A DNA stretch of 19,538 bases from DASSBR01 sp035688265 (GTDB lineage: Bacteria > Pseudomonadota > Gammaproteobacteria > Natronospirales > DASSBR01): NCBI GenBank assembly GCA_035688265.1, contig DASSNE010000039.1, positions 1 through 19,538 on the forward strand, in the 5' to 3' direction. Of this stretch, positions 6,488 to 13,523 are shown piece by piece. The notes under the pieces were generated by a model. It was given only the letters and a program-made list of their open reading frames with translations, had not been told where the DNA came from and did not search any database. The stretch's first letter is position 1. Each line of letters starts with the position of its first letter. Position numbers and translations under genes: made by a program.

Positions 6488-7846
6488 ATGCCGAAAGCCA
6501 AAACAATCTATGTTTGCCAGTCCTGCGGCGGCCAAAGCGTCCGCTGGGCCGGGCAGTGCGCGGAATGCGGCGATTGGAACACGCTGGTCGAATCAGTGGT
6601 GGCGCCAGCACCCGCCAAGGCGGCCCGCGCGCCGCAAGGCTATGCCGGCGAGACGCGCGTGCGGTTGCTGGGTGAGGTCGGGGCGGAAACGCTGTCGCGC
6701 ACGCCGACCGGCATTGGCGAACTGGATCGCGTATTCGGCGGCGGGCTGGTGCTCGGCTCGGTGGCGCTGATCGGCGGCGACCCCGGCATCGGCAAATCAA
6801 CGCTGCTGATGCAGGCGGCGGCGCACCTGAGCGGCGAGCATGACGTGTTGTACGTCACCGGCGAGGAGTCGCTGACGCAGATCGGCTTGCGCGCGCATCG
6901 CCTGGGCGTCGCGGTGGAGCGCCTGGGCGTGGTCGCGGAAACCTGCGTCGAACGCATCGTCGCGCTGGCCGAAACCGAAAAGCCGCGCGTCCTGGTGGTC
7001 GACTCGATCCAGACCATCTTTACCGAAACCTTGAATTCTGCGCCGGGCGCCGTGGCGCAACTACGCGAGTCGGCCGCGCAACTGGTTCGCTTCGCCAAGC
7101 GCACCGGCACTGCCGTGCTGCTGGTGGGACACGTCACCAAGGAGGGCGCGATCGCCGGGCCGCGCGTGCTCGAGCACATGGTCGATACGGTACTGTACTT
7201 CGAGAATGATGCCGGCAGCCGCTACCGCGTGGTGCGCGCGGTCAAGAATCGCTTCGGCGCGGCCAATGAACTGGGCGTGTTCGCGATGACCGAGACGGGC
7301 CTCAAGGAAGTCAAAAATCCATCGGCGATTTTTCTGGCCCGCCATCCCGAGCCCGTCAGCGGCAGTTGCGTAACCGTGATCCGCGAGGGGAGCCGGCCGC
7401 TGTTGATCGAGGTGCAGGCGCTGGTTGACGAAAGCTCGCTGTCGAATCCGCGGCGCGTCGCCGTCGGCTTCGATACGAACCGGCTGGGCATGCTCCTCGC
7501 GGTGTTGCACCGTCACGGCGGCATCGCCGCCGGCGGCCTCGACGTTTTCGTCAACGCGGTCGGCGGCCTGCGAATCAACGAAACCGCCGCCGATCTTCCG
7601 ATCGTGCTGGCCGTTTTGTCGAGCCTGCGCGACAAGCCGCTCCCGACGGAGATGATCGCCTTCGGCGAGATCGGTCTGGCCGGCGAGATCCGCCCGGTTT
7701 ACAACGGCGAAGAGCGGCTTGCCGAAGCGGCCAAGCAGGGCGTCAAACAGGCCGTCGTACCGGCCGCCAACGCACCGCGCAAGCCGCTTCCCGGCCTCAA
7801 GGTGATCGCGGTGAAGCGGCTGGCGGAAGCGATCGACCAGGACTGA
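6488..7846 (+). CDS. radA: DNA repair protein RadA (Sms)
   Basis: RadA is a RecA-like ATPase that processes recombination intermediates by driving branch migration. The product (452 residues from ATG 6488; E. coli 460) has an N-terminal C4 zinc finger (C10, C13, C24, C27), Walker A GGDPGIGKST (96-105), the RadA-specific KNRFG motif (253-257), and a C-terminal Lon-like domain with GFDTNRLGMLLAVL and EIGLAGEIRPV. TTG at 6482 in the same frame would add two residues. Neither start has a recognisable Shine-Dalgarno sequence, because the CTAG repeat runs up to position 6480. It probably shares a transcript with dnaB-alr, or is expressed from a promoter I cannot see. Its end lies 26 bases from the converging corB/yfjD gene. 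Confidence 0.98.
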   Translation: MPKAKTIYVCQSCGGQSVRWAGQCAECGDWNTLVESVVAPAPAKAARAPQGYAGETRVRLLGEVGAETLSRTPTGIGELDRVFGGGLVLGSVALIGGDPGIGKSTLLMQAAAHLSGEHDVLYVTGEESLTQIGLRAHRLGVAVERLGVVAETCVERIVALAETEKPRVLVVDSIQTIFTETLNSAPGAVAQLRESAAQLVRFAKRTGTAVLLVGHVTKEGAIAGPRVLEHMVDTVLYFENDAGSRYRVVRAVKNRFGAANELGVFAMTETGLKEVKNPSAIFLARHPEPVSGSCVTVIREGSRPLLIEVQALVDESSLSNPRRVAVGFDTNRLGMLLAVLHRHGGIAAGGLDVFVNAVGGLRINETAADLPIVLAVLSSLRDKPLPTEMIAFGEIGLAGEIRPVYNGEERLAEAAKQGVKQAVVPAANAPRKPLPGLKVIAVKRLAEAIDQD

Positions 7847-7872
7847 CGAGCGCTATCGGCAAACCGGTGACG

Positions 7873-9147
7873 TCACGAGCCGGCGGCCAGCTTCGGGATC
7901 GGCCGTATGCGCACGGTTTTGACGGCGTTCTCGCCGGTCTGCACGATCTCGATGCCGTAGTCGCCGAGTCGGACGCTGGTTCGCGGCTCCGGAATGTCTT
8001 CCAGGTATTCGAGAATCAGGCCGTTCAGTGTTCTGGGGCCATCGGTCGGTAGTTGCCAGTTGAGCGCGCGATTCAATGACCGAATCGCGATGCTCGCATT
8101 GATGAGGTAGCCGCCGTCAGGCTCGGGGAAAATATCCTTGTGGCTGGCCGCCGGGTCGGTCGTGAATTCCCCGACGATTTCCTCAAGGATATCTTCCAGC
8201 GTCACCAGCCCCTGAATGTCGCCGTACTCGTCCACGACCAGGCCGATGCGCCGGCGCACGTTCTGGAAGTTGATCAACTGGCGGTGCAGCGACGTACCTT
8301 CCGGCACGAAGTAGGGCTGGCTGGCGAGCTGCCGCAGCGACTCGCGATCCAGCGCGCCGCGCGCGAGCGGCCTGAGCACCTGGCGCAGGTGAATCATGCC
8401 GATGATCTCGTCGATACTGTCGGCGAACAGCGGCAACTTGGTGTGCTGCGATTGGGTCAGCTGACTGACGATGTCGTCCCAGTCGTCGTTCATGTCGATG
8501 CCGGCGATCTCGTTGCGCGGCACCATGATGTCCTCGACCGTCGCTTCTTCCAGATCCAGGATGTTGAGCAACATGCGCTGGTGGCGTTTCGGAATGATCA
8601 CCCCGGCCTCGACCACCACGGTGCGCAATTCTTCGCGGCTGAGTGGCTGGCCCTCGGCCTCGTTCCGGCGCACGCCGGCGAGAAACAGCAGCCCGTTGGC
8701 GATCGCGTTGACGACCCAGACGATCGGATACAGGATCTTCAGCAGCGGCACGTAAACGTATGCCGCGGGGTAAGACACCTGCTCGGGGCGAAGCGCCGCC
8801 AGCGTCTTGGGCGCGACTTCGACGAACACCAGCACCACCAGCACCAGCAGGCCTTCTGCGAGCGCCAGCGTCGCCTCACCGCCGACCCGAATTGCGATCA
8901 CCGTCACCAGCGAGGATGCGACGATGTTGGCGACGTTGTTGCCCAACAGGATCAGGCCGATCAACCGATCCGGCTGGCGCAGCAGCCGTTCGGCGAGCTG
9001 CGCGCCACGAAGCCCGGCGCGCGCGCGGTGGCGCATCCGGTAGCGGTTGATGCTCATCAGCGCCGTCTCCGTGCCGGCGAAGAACGCCGACGCGATCAAC
9101 AGGAAGATCAGGATGCCGATCAGCAGGCTTAAGGGGACGTTCTGCAA
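7873..9147 (-). CDS. yfjD: CNNM/CorB-CorC family membrane transporter (YfjD-like)
   Basis: These proteins have a DUF21/CNNM membrane domain, a CBS pair and a CorC_HlyC domain, and are linked to Mg2+ and Co2+ export (Salmonella CorB is the YfjD homologue). Seen here: the membrane domain over about residues 5-185 with SAFFAGTETALMSINRYR, LLGNNVANIVASSLVT and EVAPKTLAALRPEQV; the linker MVPRNEIAGID; CBS repeats to about 320; then LEEIVGEFTTD and the CorC_HlyC domain to the end. The start is chosen at TTG 9147 (424 residues) because GGAG lies eight bases before it. An in-frame TTG at 9168 would add seven residues but has no ribosome site. It follows ypjD on the minus strand, as in E. coli next to ffh. 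Confidence 0.9.
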   Translation of the reverse strand: MQNVPLSLLIGILIFLLIASAFFAGTETALMSINRYRMRHRARAGLRGAQLAERLLRQPDRLIGLILLGNNVANIVASSLVTVIAIRVGGEATLALAEGLLVLVVLVFVEVAPKTLAALRPEQVSYPAAYVYVPLLKILYPIVWVVNAIANGLLFLAGVRRNEAEGQPLSREELRTVVVEAGVIIPKRHQRMLLNILDLEEATVEDIMVPRNEIAGIDMNDDWDDIVSQLTQSQHTKLPLFADSIDEIIGMIHLRQVLRPLARGALDRESLRQLASQPYFVPEGTSLHRQLINFQNVRRRIGLVVDEYGDIQGLVTLEDILEEIVGEFTTDPAASHKDIFPEPDGGYLINASIAIRSLNRALNWQLPTDGPRTLNGLILEYLEDIPEPRTSVRLGDYGIEIVQTGENAVKTVRIRPIPKLAAGS

Positions 9148-9178
9148 ACCGATCGCTCCGTTAACCAATGGCCCGTTA

Positions 9179-9236
9179 TGTAGGAGCGATCGCCGATCGC
9201 GATTTTTAATAATCGCGGCCAGCGGCCGCTCCTACA
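9179..9236. repeat. REP-type double palindrome (BIME-like)
   Basis: Two 26-base arms, 9179-9204 and 9211-9236, are inverted copies that agree at 21 of 26 positions by my alignment. They begin TGTAGGAGCG and end CGCGATT, and are separated by TTTAAT. Each arm is itself palindromic (GCGATCG/CGATCGC-like on the left, GCGGCC/GGCCGC on the right). The TGTAGGAGCG head is typical of REP elements in Pseudomonas and Xanthomonadales. It fills the gap between ypjD and corB/yfjD. Confidence 0.85.
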
Positions 9237-9253
9237 GTGGATCTTGATCATTT

Positions 9254-10153
9254 CTATGTCGGCAGGCGATGCTGCCCGAAGACCAGTTCCAGTACCAGCT
9301 TGCTGCCGAAATAGGCCAGCACCAGCGCGACGAAGCCGCCGACTGTCCACGCCGTCGCAGTGCGGCCGCGCCAGCCGAACCGCCAGCGACCCCACAGCAG
9401 CAGTGCGAAGACGAACCACGCGACGATCGACAGCAGCGTCTTCTCGGCCAGCTTCTGCGCGAACAGGTTGTGCAGAAACAGAAAACCGCTGAAGAGCGCC
9501 AGACTGAGCAGCGCGAAGCCCGCGCCGATCGTCTGGAACATGAACTGTTCCATCACCTCGAGCGGCGGCAGGATGCCGATCAGCCGCTCGGTCTGGCGGT
9601 GGCGCAGGCGGTAATCCTGCGCCGCGAGCAGCAGCGCCTGCACCGCGGCGATCGCAAGCAGGCTGTAGGCGGACAGCGACACGATGATGTGCGCATTGAG
9701 CCCCCAGCCGGCATCCGGAATCAGCAGCGCGTCCCGCGGCGTCAGCCACATGCCGAGTACGCTTGCGCCGACGACCGGAAAGATGATCAGGCCGAGGTTG
9801 ATGACCGGCTGGCGCAGGCTCGCAACCAGCGTGATCAGCACGATTTCGAGGCCGATCAGCGAAGCGCTGTTGAAGAAACTGAAGTCGACGCCGTGCGCGG
9901 TAAACATCAGCCGGTAAAGCGCATACGCCTGCAGCGCGGCGGCGCCGAGAGCGGCGGCGCGAATCGTAAACGCGCCCTGCGCCTGTACCGGCAGACGCCG
10001 GCGGGACTGCAACAGGACGCCCCCGCAGGCGGCGAAATACAACGCGGCGCTGATTCCCGCGGTAATCGAGACGAGGCTAGACAATGAGGCAATGAATCCC
10101 AATTCAATCCGGCGAATGATAACCGCGATTTGCATCGGCGCGAAAGCAGCCAT
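9254..10153 (-). CDS. ypjD: YpjD/CcsA-like cytochrome c assembly family inner-membrane protein
   Basis: This is a multi-pass protein of the CcsA/CcmC-like fold that usually sits beside ffh and yfjD in gammaproteobacteria. Its true role is unclear; E. coli ypjD is also called corE and has been linked to ion resistance. Seen in the 299 residues: about eight membrane segments, NAHIIVSLSAYSLLA with H155, FMFQTIGAGFALLSLAL, and the signature LLLWGRWRFGWRGR (251-264) near the end. The segment normally read as HKT is EKT here (E237). ATG 10153 is given as start; ATG 10135 and TTG 10102 are possible. None has a good ribosome site, and the family N-terminus would fit a start near 10102. Confidence 0.85.
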   Translation of the reverse strand: MAAFAPMQIAVIIRRIELGFIASLSSLVSITAGISAALYFAACGGVLLQSRRRLPVQAQGAFTIRAAALGAAALQAYALYRLMFTAHGVDFSFFNSASLIGLEIVLITLVASLRQPVINLGLIIFPVVGASVLGMWLTPRDALLIPDAGWGLNAHIIVSLSAYSLLAIAAVQALLLAAQDYRLRHRQTERLIGILPPLEVMEQFMFQTIGAGFALLSLALFSGFLFLHNLFAQKLAEKTLLSIVAWFVFALLLWGRWRFGWRGRTATAWTVGGFVALVLAYFGSKLVLELVFGQHRLPT

Positions 10154-10160
10154 CCCCGCT

Positions 10161-10169
10161 TGTTATAAT
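10161..10169 (+). promoter_or_regulatory. Extended -10 promoter of ffh, overlapping a minus-strand -10
   Basis: TGTTATAAT (10161-10169) is a perfect extended -10 (TGnTATAAT), about 30 bases before the ffh ATG. No good -35 is present at the right distance, as is common for extended -10 promoters. The same bases read on the minus strand give TATAAC (10167-10162), which could serve ypjD. A 7-bp inverted repeat ATGGGGC/GCCCCAT (10168-10174/10185-10191) overlaps the expected start of transcription. Confidence 0.6.
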
Positions 10170-10200
10170 GGGGCTTTTCCGCCAGCCCCATTTCCCTGCC

Positions 10201-11544
10201 ATGTTCGACCAACTCAGCGACCGCCTGTCGCAGACTCTCAACAAGGTGCGCGGCCGCGGCCGCCTGACCGACGACAATATCGCCGACGCGCTGCGCGACG
10301 TGCGCCGCGCGCTGCTCGAAGCCGACGTAGCGCTGCCGGTCGTCAAGACGTTGCTCGACCGGATCCGGGTGCGCGCGCTCGGCCGCGAAGTCGTCAAGAG
10401 CCTCAATCCGGGGCAGGTGTTCGTCAAGGCGGTGCACGAGGAGTTGACCGCGGTGCTGGGCGGCGACAGCGCCGAGTTCCCCGTGCGTACCGCGCCGCCG
10501 ACGGTGATTCTGATGGCCGGCCTGCAGGGCGCCGGCAAGACGACGACGGCGGCCAAGCTGGCCGGCTGGCTGGCGCGCGAGCAGAACAAGAAGTCGCTGC
10601 TGGTCAGCGCCGACGTCTATCGACCGGCGGCGATCGATCAGCTTGAGCGCGTCGCCGCGCAGGTGGGGGCCGAGAGCATCCGTCCGGCGAGCGACAACCC
10701 GGTCAAGATCGTCAAGGCCGCGCTCGACGACGCGCGTCGCCGGATGGTGGACGTGCTGATCGTCGATACCGCGGGCCGTTTACATATCGATGCCGAGTTG
10801 ATGGATGAGATCAAGCGCATCCATGCGGCGATCGAGCCGGCCGAGACGATCTTCGTGGCCGACGCCATGGCTGGCCAGGATGCGGTGAATGTCGCGCGGA
10901 CGTTTGACGAAGCGCTGCCGCTGACGGGCGTGGTGCTGACCAAGGCGGACGGCGATGCGCGCGGCGGCGCGGCGCTGTCGATTCGCGAGGTCACCGGCAA
11001 GCCGATCAAGTTCCTCGGCGTCGGTGAGAAGCTCGATGCGCTGGAGCGGTTTCACCCGGAGCGCATCGCATCGCGCATCCTGGGCAAGGGCGACGTGCTG
11101 ACGCTGGTCGAGGAGGCCGAGCGCAACGTCGACAAGGCGCAGGCGGAAAAGCTGGCCAACAAGCTGCGCAAGGGCAAGGGCTTCGACCTCGCCGATTTCC
11201 GCGACCAGTTGAAGCAGATGCAGTCAATGGGCGGCATGGCGGCGATGCTGGACAAGCTGCCGGGCGCGAACAAGCTGCAGGCCGGCGTCAAGAACCAGAT
11301 GAACGACCAGATGGTCAAGCGCCAGATCGCGATGATCGATTCGATGACGCCGAACGAGCGCCGCCACCCGGCGATTATCAAGGGCTCGCGGCGGCGGCGT
11401 ATCGCCCTCGGGTCCGGCACGCAGGTCCAGGAGCTGAACCGGCTGCTGAAGCAGTTCACCCAGGCGCAGAAGATGATGAAGAAGATGTCGCGCGGCGGCA
11501 TGGCGAAGATGATGCGCGGTATGGGCGGCCAAAGGCCCTTCTGA
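10201..11544 (+). CDS. ffh: Signal recognition particle protein Ffh
   Basis: Ffh is the SRP54 GTPase that binds 4.5S RNA and signal sequences of nascent inner-membrane proteins and docks with FtsY. The 447-residue product (E. coli 453) has the N domain (MFDQLSDRLSQTLNKVRG), the G domain with GLQGAGKTT (107-115), DVYRPAAIDQL, DTAGR (189-193) and TKADGD (247-252), and a methionine-rich M domain with the RNA-binding GSRRRRIALGSGTQVQELN segment and the tail MMRGMGGQRPF. The start at 10201 matches the family N-terminus; an in-frame ATG at 10168 lies within the promoter. No Shine-Dalgarno sequence is visible before the ATG (CCATTTCCCTGCC). Confidence 0.98.
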   Translation: MFDQLSDRLSQTLNKVRGRGRLTDDNIADALRDVRRALLEADVALPVVKTLLDRIRVRALGREVVKSLNPGQVFVKAVHEELTAVLGGDSAEFPVRTAPPTVILMAGLQGAGKTTTAAKLAGWLAREQNKKSLLVSADVYRPAAIDQLERVAAQVGAESIRPASDNPVKIVKAALDDARRRMVDVLIVDTAGRLHIDAELMDEIKRIHAAIEPAETIFVADAMAGQDAVNVARTFDEALPLTGVVLTKADGDARGGAALSIREVTGKPIKFLGVGEKLDALERFHPERIASRILGKGDVLTLVEEAERNVDKAQAEKLANKLRKGKGFDLADFRDQLKQMQSMGGMAAMLDKLPGANKLQAGVKNQMNDQMVKRQIAMIDSMTPNERRHPAIIKGSRRRRIALGSGTQVQELNRLLKQFTQAQKMMKKMSRGGMAKMMRGMGGQRPF

Positions 11545-11556
11545 ATCAGTTAATCC

Positions 11557-11584
11557 TTCACTTTTCCGCCAATTCCAGTACAAT
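11557..11584 (+). promoter_or_regulatory. Promoter of the rpsP-rimM-trmD-rplS operon
   Basis: TTCACT (11557-11562) and TACAAT (11579-11584) are 16 bases apart, matching consensus at 4/6 and 5/6. Transcription would start near 11591. The leader then contains a 7-bp hairpin, CGCCGCC/GGCGGTG (11601-11607/11613-11619, loop CTTCA), before the ribosome site GAGG (11627-11630). Confidence 0.6.
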
Positions 11585-11640
11585 ACGCCGTTTGATTTCG
11601 CGCCGCCCTTCAGGCGGTGTTCACACGAGGTATCGATCGA

Positions 11641-11889
11641 ATGGTGACGATCCGGTTGGCCCGCGGCGGCGCCAAGAAGCGTCCTTTTTATCACGTGGTC
11701 GTGACTGACAGCCGCAATGCACGCGACGGGCGCTACATCGAGCGGCTCGGGTTCTTCAACCCGATCGCGGTCGGCGGCGAGGAGAAGCTGCGCGTGGATA
11801 CGGAGCGCGCGCAGTACTGGCTCGGCCAGGGCGCGCAGGCGTCCGAGCGCGTGTCGAAGCTGCTGAAGCAGGCCGCTGCCAGCGCCTGA
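11641..11889 (+). CDS. rpsP: 30S ribosomal protein S16
   Basis: S16 is an assembly protein of the 30S body. The 82-residue product equals E. coli in length and has MVTIRLARGGAKKRPFYHVV, DSRNARDGRYIERLGFFNP and a TERAQYWLGQGAQ.SE segment. The start at 11641 is the family start and has GAGG ten bases upstream; eight in-frame codons further upstream belong to the leader hairpin region. It is the first gene of the four-gene translation operon. Confidence 0.98.
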   Translation: MVTIRLARGGAKKRPFYHVVVTDSRNARDGRYIERLGFFNPIAVGGEEKLRVDTERAQYWLGQGAQASERVSKLLKQAAASA

Positions 11890-11899
11890 TTCGATCGAG

Positions 11900-12403
11900 A
11901 TGGCCGGCCAGCCGGTGGTTCTCGGCCGGTTGAGCGGCTTGTACGGCGTGCGCGGCGCCTTCAAGGTGTTTTCGTACACCGACCCGCGCGAGGCGATTTG
12001 CGATTATGCCGACTGGCTGGTGCGCCGCGATGACGAATGGCGCCCGCATCGGCTGATCGAGGGCCGCCGCCACGGCCGCACGGTGGTGGCGCGGCTGGAG
12101 GGTGTCGAGAACCGTGATGCGGCAGCGGCCCTGCTGGGCGCGGAGGTCGGCGTACTCCGCGAGGCGCTGCCGACACCGGCGCCGGGGGAATATTACTGGG
12201 CCGATCTGGTCGGCCTGGACGTGGTGACGACCGGCGGCACCAGTCTGGGTCGTGTGGAACGGCTGTTCGATACCGGCGCGAACGATGTGATGGTCGTCGC
12301 CGGCGAGCGGGAGCGCTGGCTGCCGTTTTTGGCGGATGCGGTGGTCCGCAACGTCGATTTTGCCGCCGGGGTAATCGAAGTCGACTGGGATCCGGAGTGG
12401 TAG
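11900..12403 (+). CDS. rimM: 16S rRNA processing/ribosome maturation factor RimM
   Basis: RimM binds S19 and helps 30S head assembly. The 167-residue product has an N-terminal RimM domain (VVLGRLSGLYGVRGAFKVFSYTD, residues 6-28) and a C-terminal PRC barrel beginning EYYWADLVGLDVVTTGG and including the GANDVMVV and WLPFLADAV segments. Length is slightly below E. coli (182). Ten bases separate it from rpsP. The ribosome site is poor (TCGAG), so translation may be coupled to rpsP. Its stop TAG is followed directly by the trmD ATG. Confidence 0.97.
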   Translation: MAGQPVVLGRLSGLYGVRGAFKVFSYTDPREAICDYADWLVRRDDEWRPHRLIEGRRHGRTVVARLEGVENRDAAAALLGAEVGVLREALPTPAPGEYYWADLVGLDVVTTGGTSLGRVERLFDTGANDVMVVAGERERWLPFLADAVVRNVDFAAGVIEVDWDPEW

Positions 12404-13156
12404 ATGCGTTTCGACGTCATCACGATTTTTCCGGAACTGGTGGCAATGGTCGGCCGCTGCGGCGTTGTCGGCCGCGCGGTCGATGCGCACCTGGCGGAGA
12501 TCGCGACGTGGAATCCGCGCGATTTCACCGAAGACCGGCATCGCCGGGTGGACGACCGGCCTTATGGCGGCGGCCCCGGCATGGTGATGCAGGCGCAGCC
12601 GCTGACCGCAGCCGTCGAGGCGGCGCGCGGCGCGGATGACAGGCCGGCGGAGGTCATTTACCTGACGCCGCAGGGCAAGCGCTTCGACCAGGCGTGGGCC
12701 GAGGATTTTGCGCGTCGCGGGCGGCTGATTTTGATCGCCGGCCGCTATGAGGGCGTGGATGAACGCTTCGTCGAAGGTCAGGTCGACATCGAGTTGTCGC
12801 TGGGCGACTTCGTGCTGAGCGGCGGCGAACTGGCGGCGATGGCGGTGATCGATGCGGTGACGCGGCTGTTGCCGGGCGCGCTTGGCGACGAACGCTCGGC
12901 GGCCGAGGATTCGTTCGCGGACGTGCTGCTGGATTATCCGCATTACACGCGGCCGGAGCGTTTTGCGCAGCGCGACGTGCCGGCGGTGCTGATGAGCGGG
13001 GATCACGAGGCGATCCGCCGCTGGCGCCTGAAACAGGCGCTGGGCCGGACGTGGCTGCGCCGGCCGGAGTTGCTCGAAGGCGAGCAGTTGGACGCAGCGC
13101 GGCAGGCGTTGCTGGAAGAATTTATCGCCGAGCGAGGCGGTGCGGGCAAAGATTGA
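12404..13156 (+). CDS. trmD: tRNA (guanine-N1)-methyltransferase TrmD
   Basis: TrmD methylates G37 next to the anticodon of several tRNAs with AdoMet, preventing +1 frameshifts. It is a trefoil-knot SPOUT dimer. The 250-residue product (E. coli 255) has DDRPYGGGPGM (50-60), GRYEGVDER (113-121) and SLGDFVLSGGE (132-142). R154 and the catalytic D169 fall at the same numbers as in E. coli. GGAG (12394-12397) in the rimM end is six bases before the ATG, and there is no spacer between the two genes. Confidence 0.98.
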   Translation: MRFDVITIFPELVAMVGRCGVVGRAVDAHLAEIATWNPRDFTEDRHRRVDDRPYGGGPGMVMQAQPLTAAVEAARGADDRPAEVIYLTPQGKRFDQAWAEDFARRGRLILIAGRYEGVDERFVEGQVDIELSLGDFVLSGGELAAMAVIDAVTRLLPGALGDERSAAEDSFADVLLDYPHYTRPERFAQRDVPAVLMSGDHEAIRRWRLKQALGRTWLRRPELLEGEQLDAARQALLEEFIAERGGAGKD

Positions 13157-13173
13157 TAATTGAGGACAGGGCC

Positions 13174-13518
13174 ATGAGCAACATCATTCAACAGCTTGAA
13201 GCCGAGCAGATGACGCGCGACGTGCCGGACTTTGCGGCGGGCGACACAGTCGTCGTGCAGGTTCGGGTCAAGGAAGGCGACCGCGAACGTATGCAGGCAT
13301 TCGAGGGCATCGTGATCGCCAAGCGCAACCGCGGCCTGAACTCGACGTTCACGGTGCGCAAGATTTCGCACGGTGAAGGCGTCGAGCGCGTCTTCCAGAC
13401 CTACAGCCCGAGCCTCGGCGACATCACCGTCAAGCGCCGTGGCGCGGTACGCCGCGCGAAGCTGTACTACCTGCGCGACCTGCGCGGCAAGGCGGCGCGT
13501 ATCAAGGAAAAAATCTGA
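13174..13518 (+). CDS. rplS: 50S ribosomal protein L19
   Basis: L19 lies at the interface of the two subunits. The 114-residue product (E. coli 115) starts MSNIIQQLEAEQM and has GDTVVVQVRVKEGDRERMQAFEG, RNRGLNSTFTVRKISHGEGVERVF and VKRRGAVRRAKLYYLRDLRGKAARIKEKI, all typical. GAGGA (13162-13166) is seven bases before the ATG. It closes the operon; an intrinsic terminator follows 31 bases after its stop. Confidence 0.99.
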   Translation: MSNIIQQLEAEQMTRDVPDFAAGDTVVVQVRVKEGDRERMQAFEGIVIAKRNRGLNSTFTVRKISHGEGVERVFQTYSPSLGDITVKRRGAVRRAKLYYLRDLRGKAARIKEKI

Positions 13519-13523
13519 ACCGC

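Noticed and set aside
7847..7872. Bidirectional terminator between radA and corB/yfjD
   Set aside because: The 26-base gap has only the short ACCGGT palindrome and no stable stem with a T-run.
8140..9132. 330-codon plus-strand frame opposite corB/yfjD
   Set aside because: It is antisense to a clear CNNM family gene, and is histidine/glutamine/aspartate-rich without motifs.
11756..13006. 416-codon minus-strand frame across rpsP-rimM-trmD
   Set aside because: It spans three well-supported genes on the other strand, is rich in R, H and Q, and has no recognisable domain.
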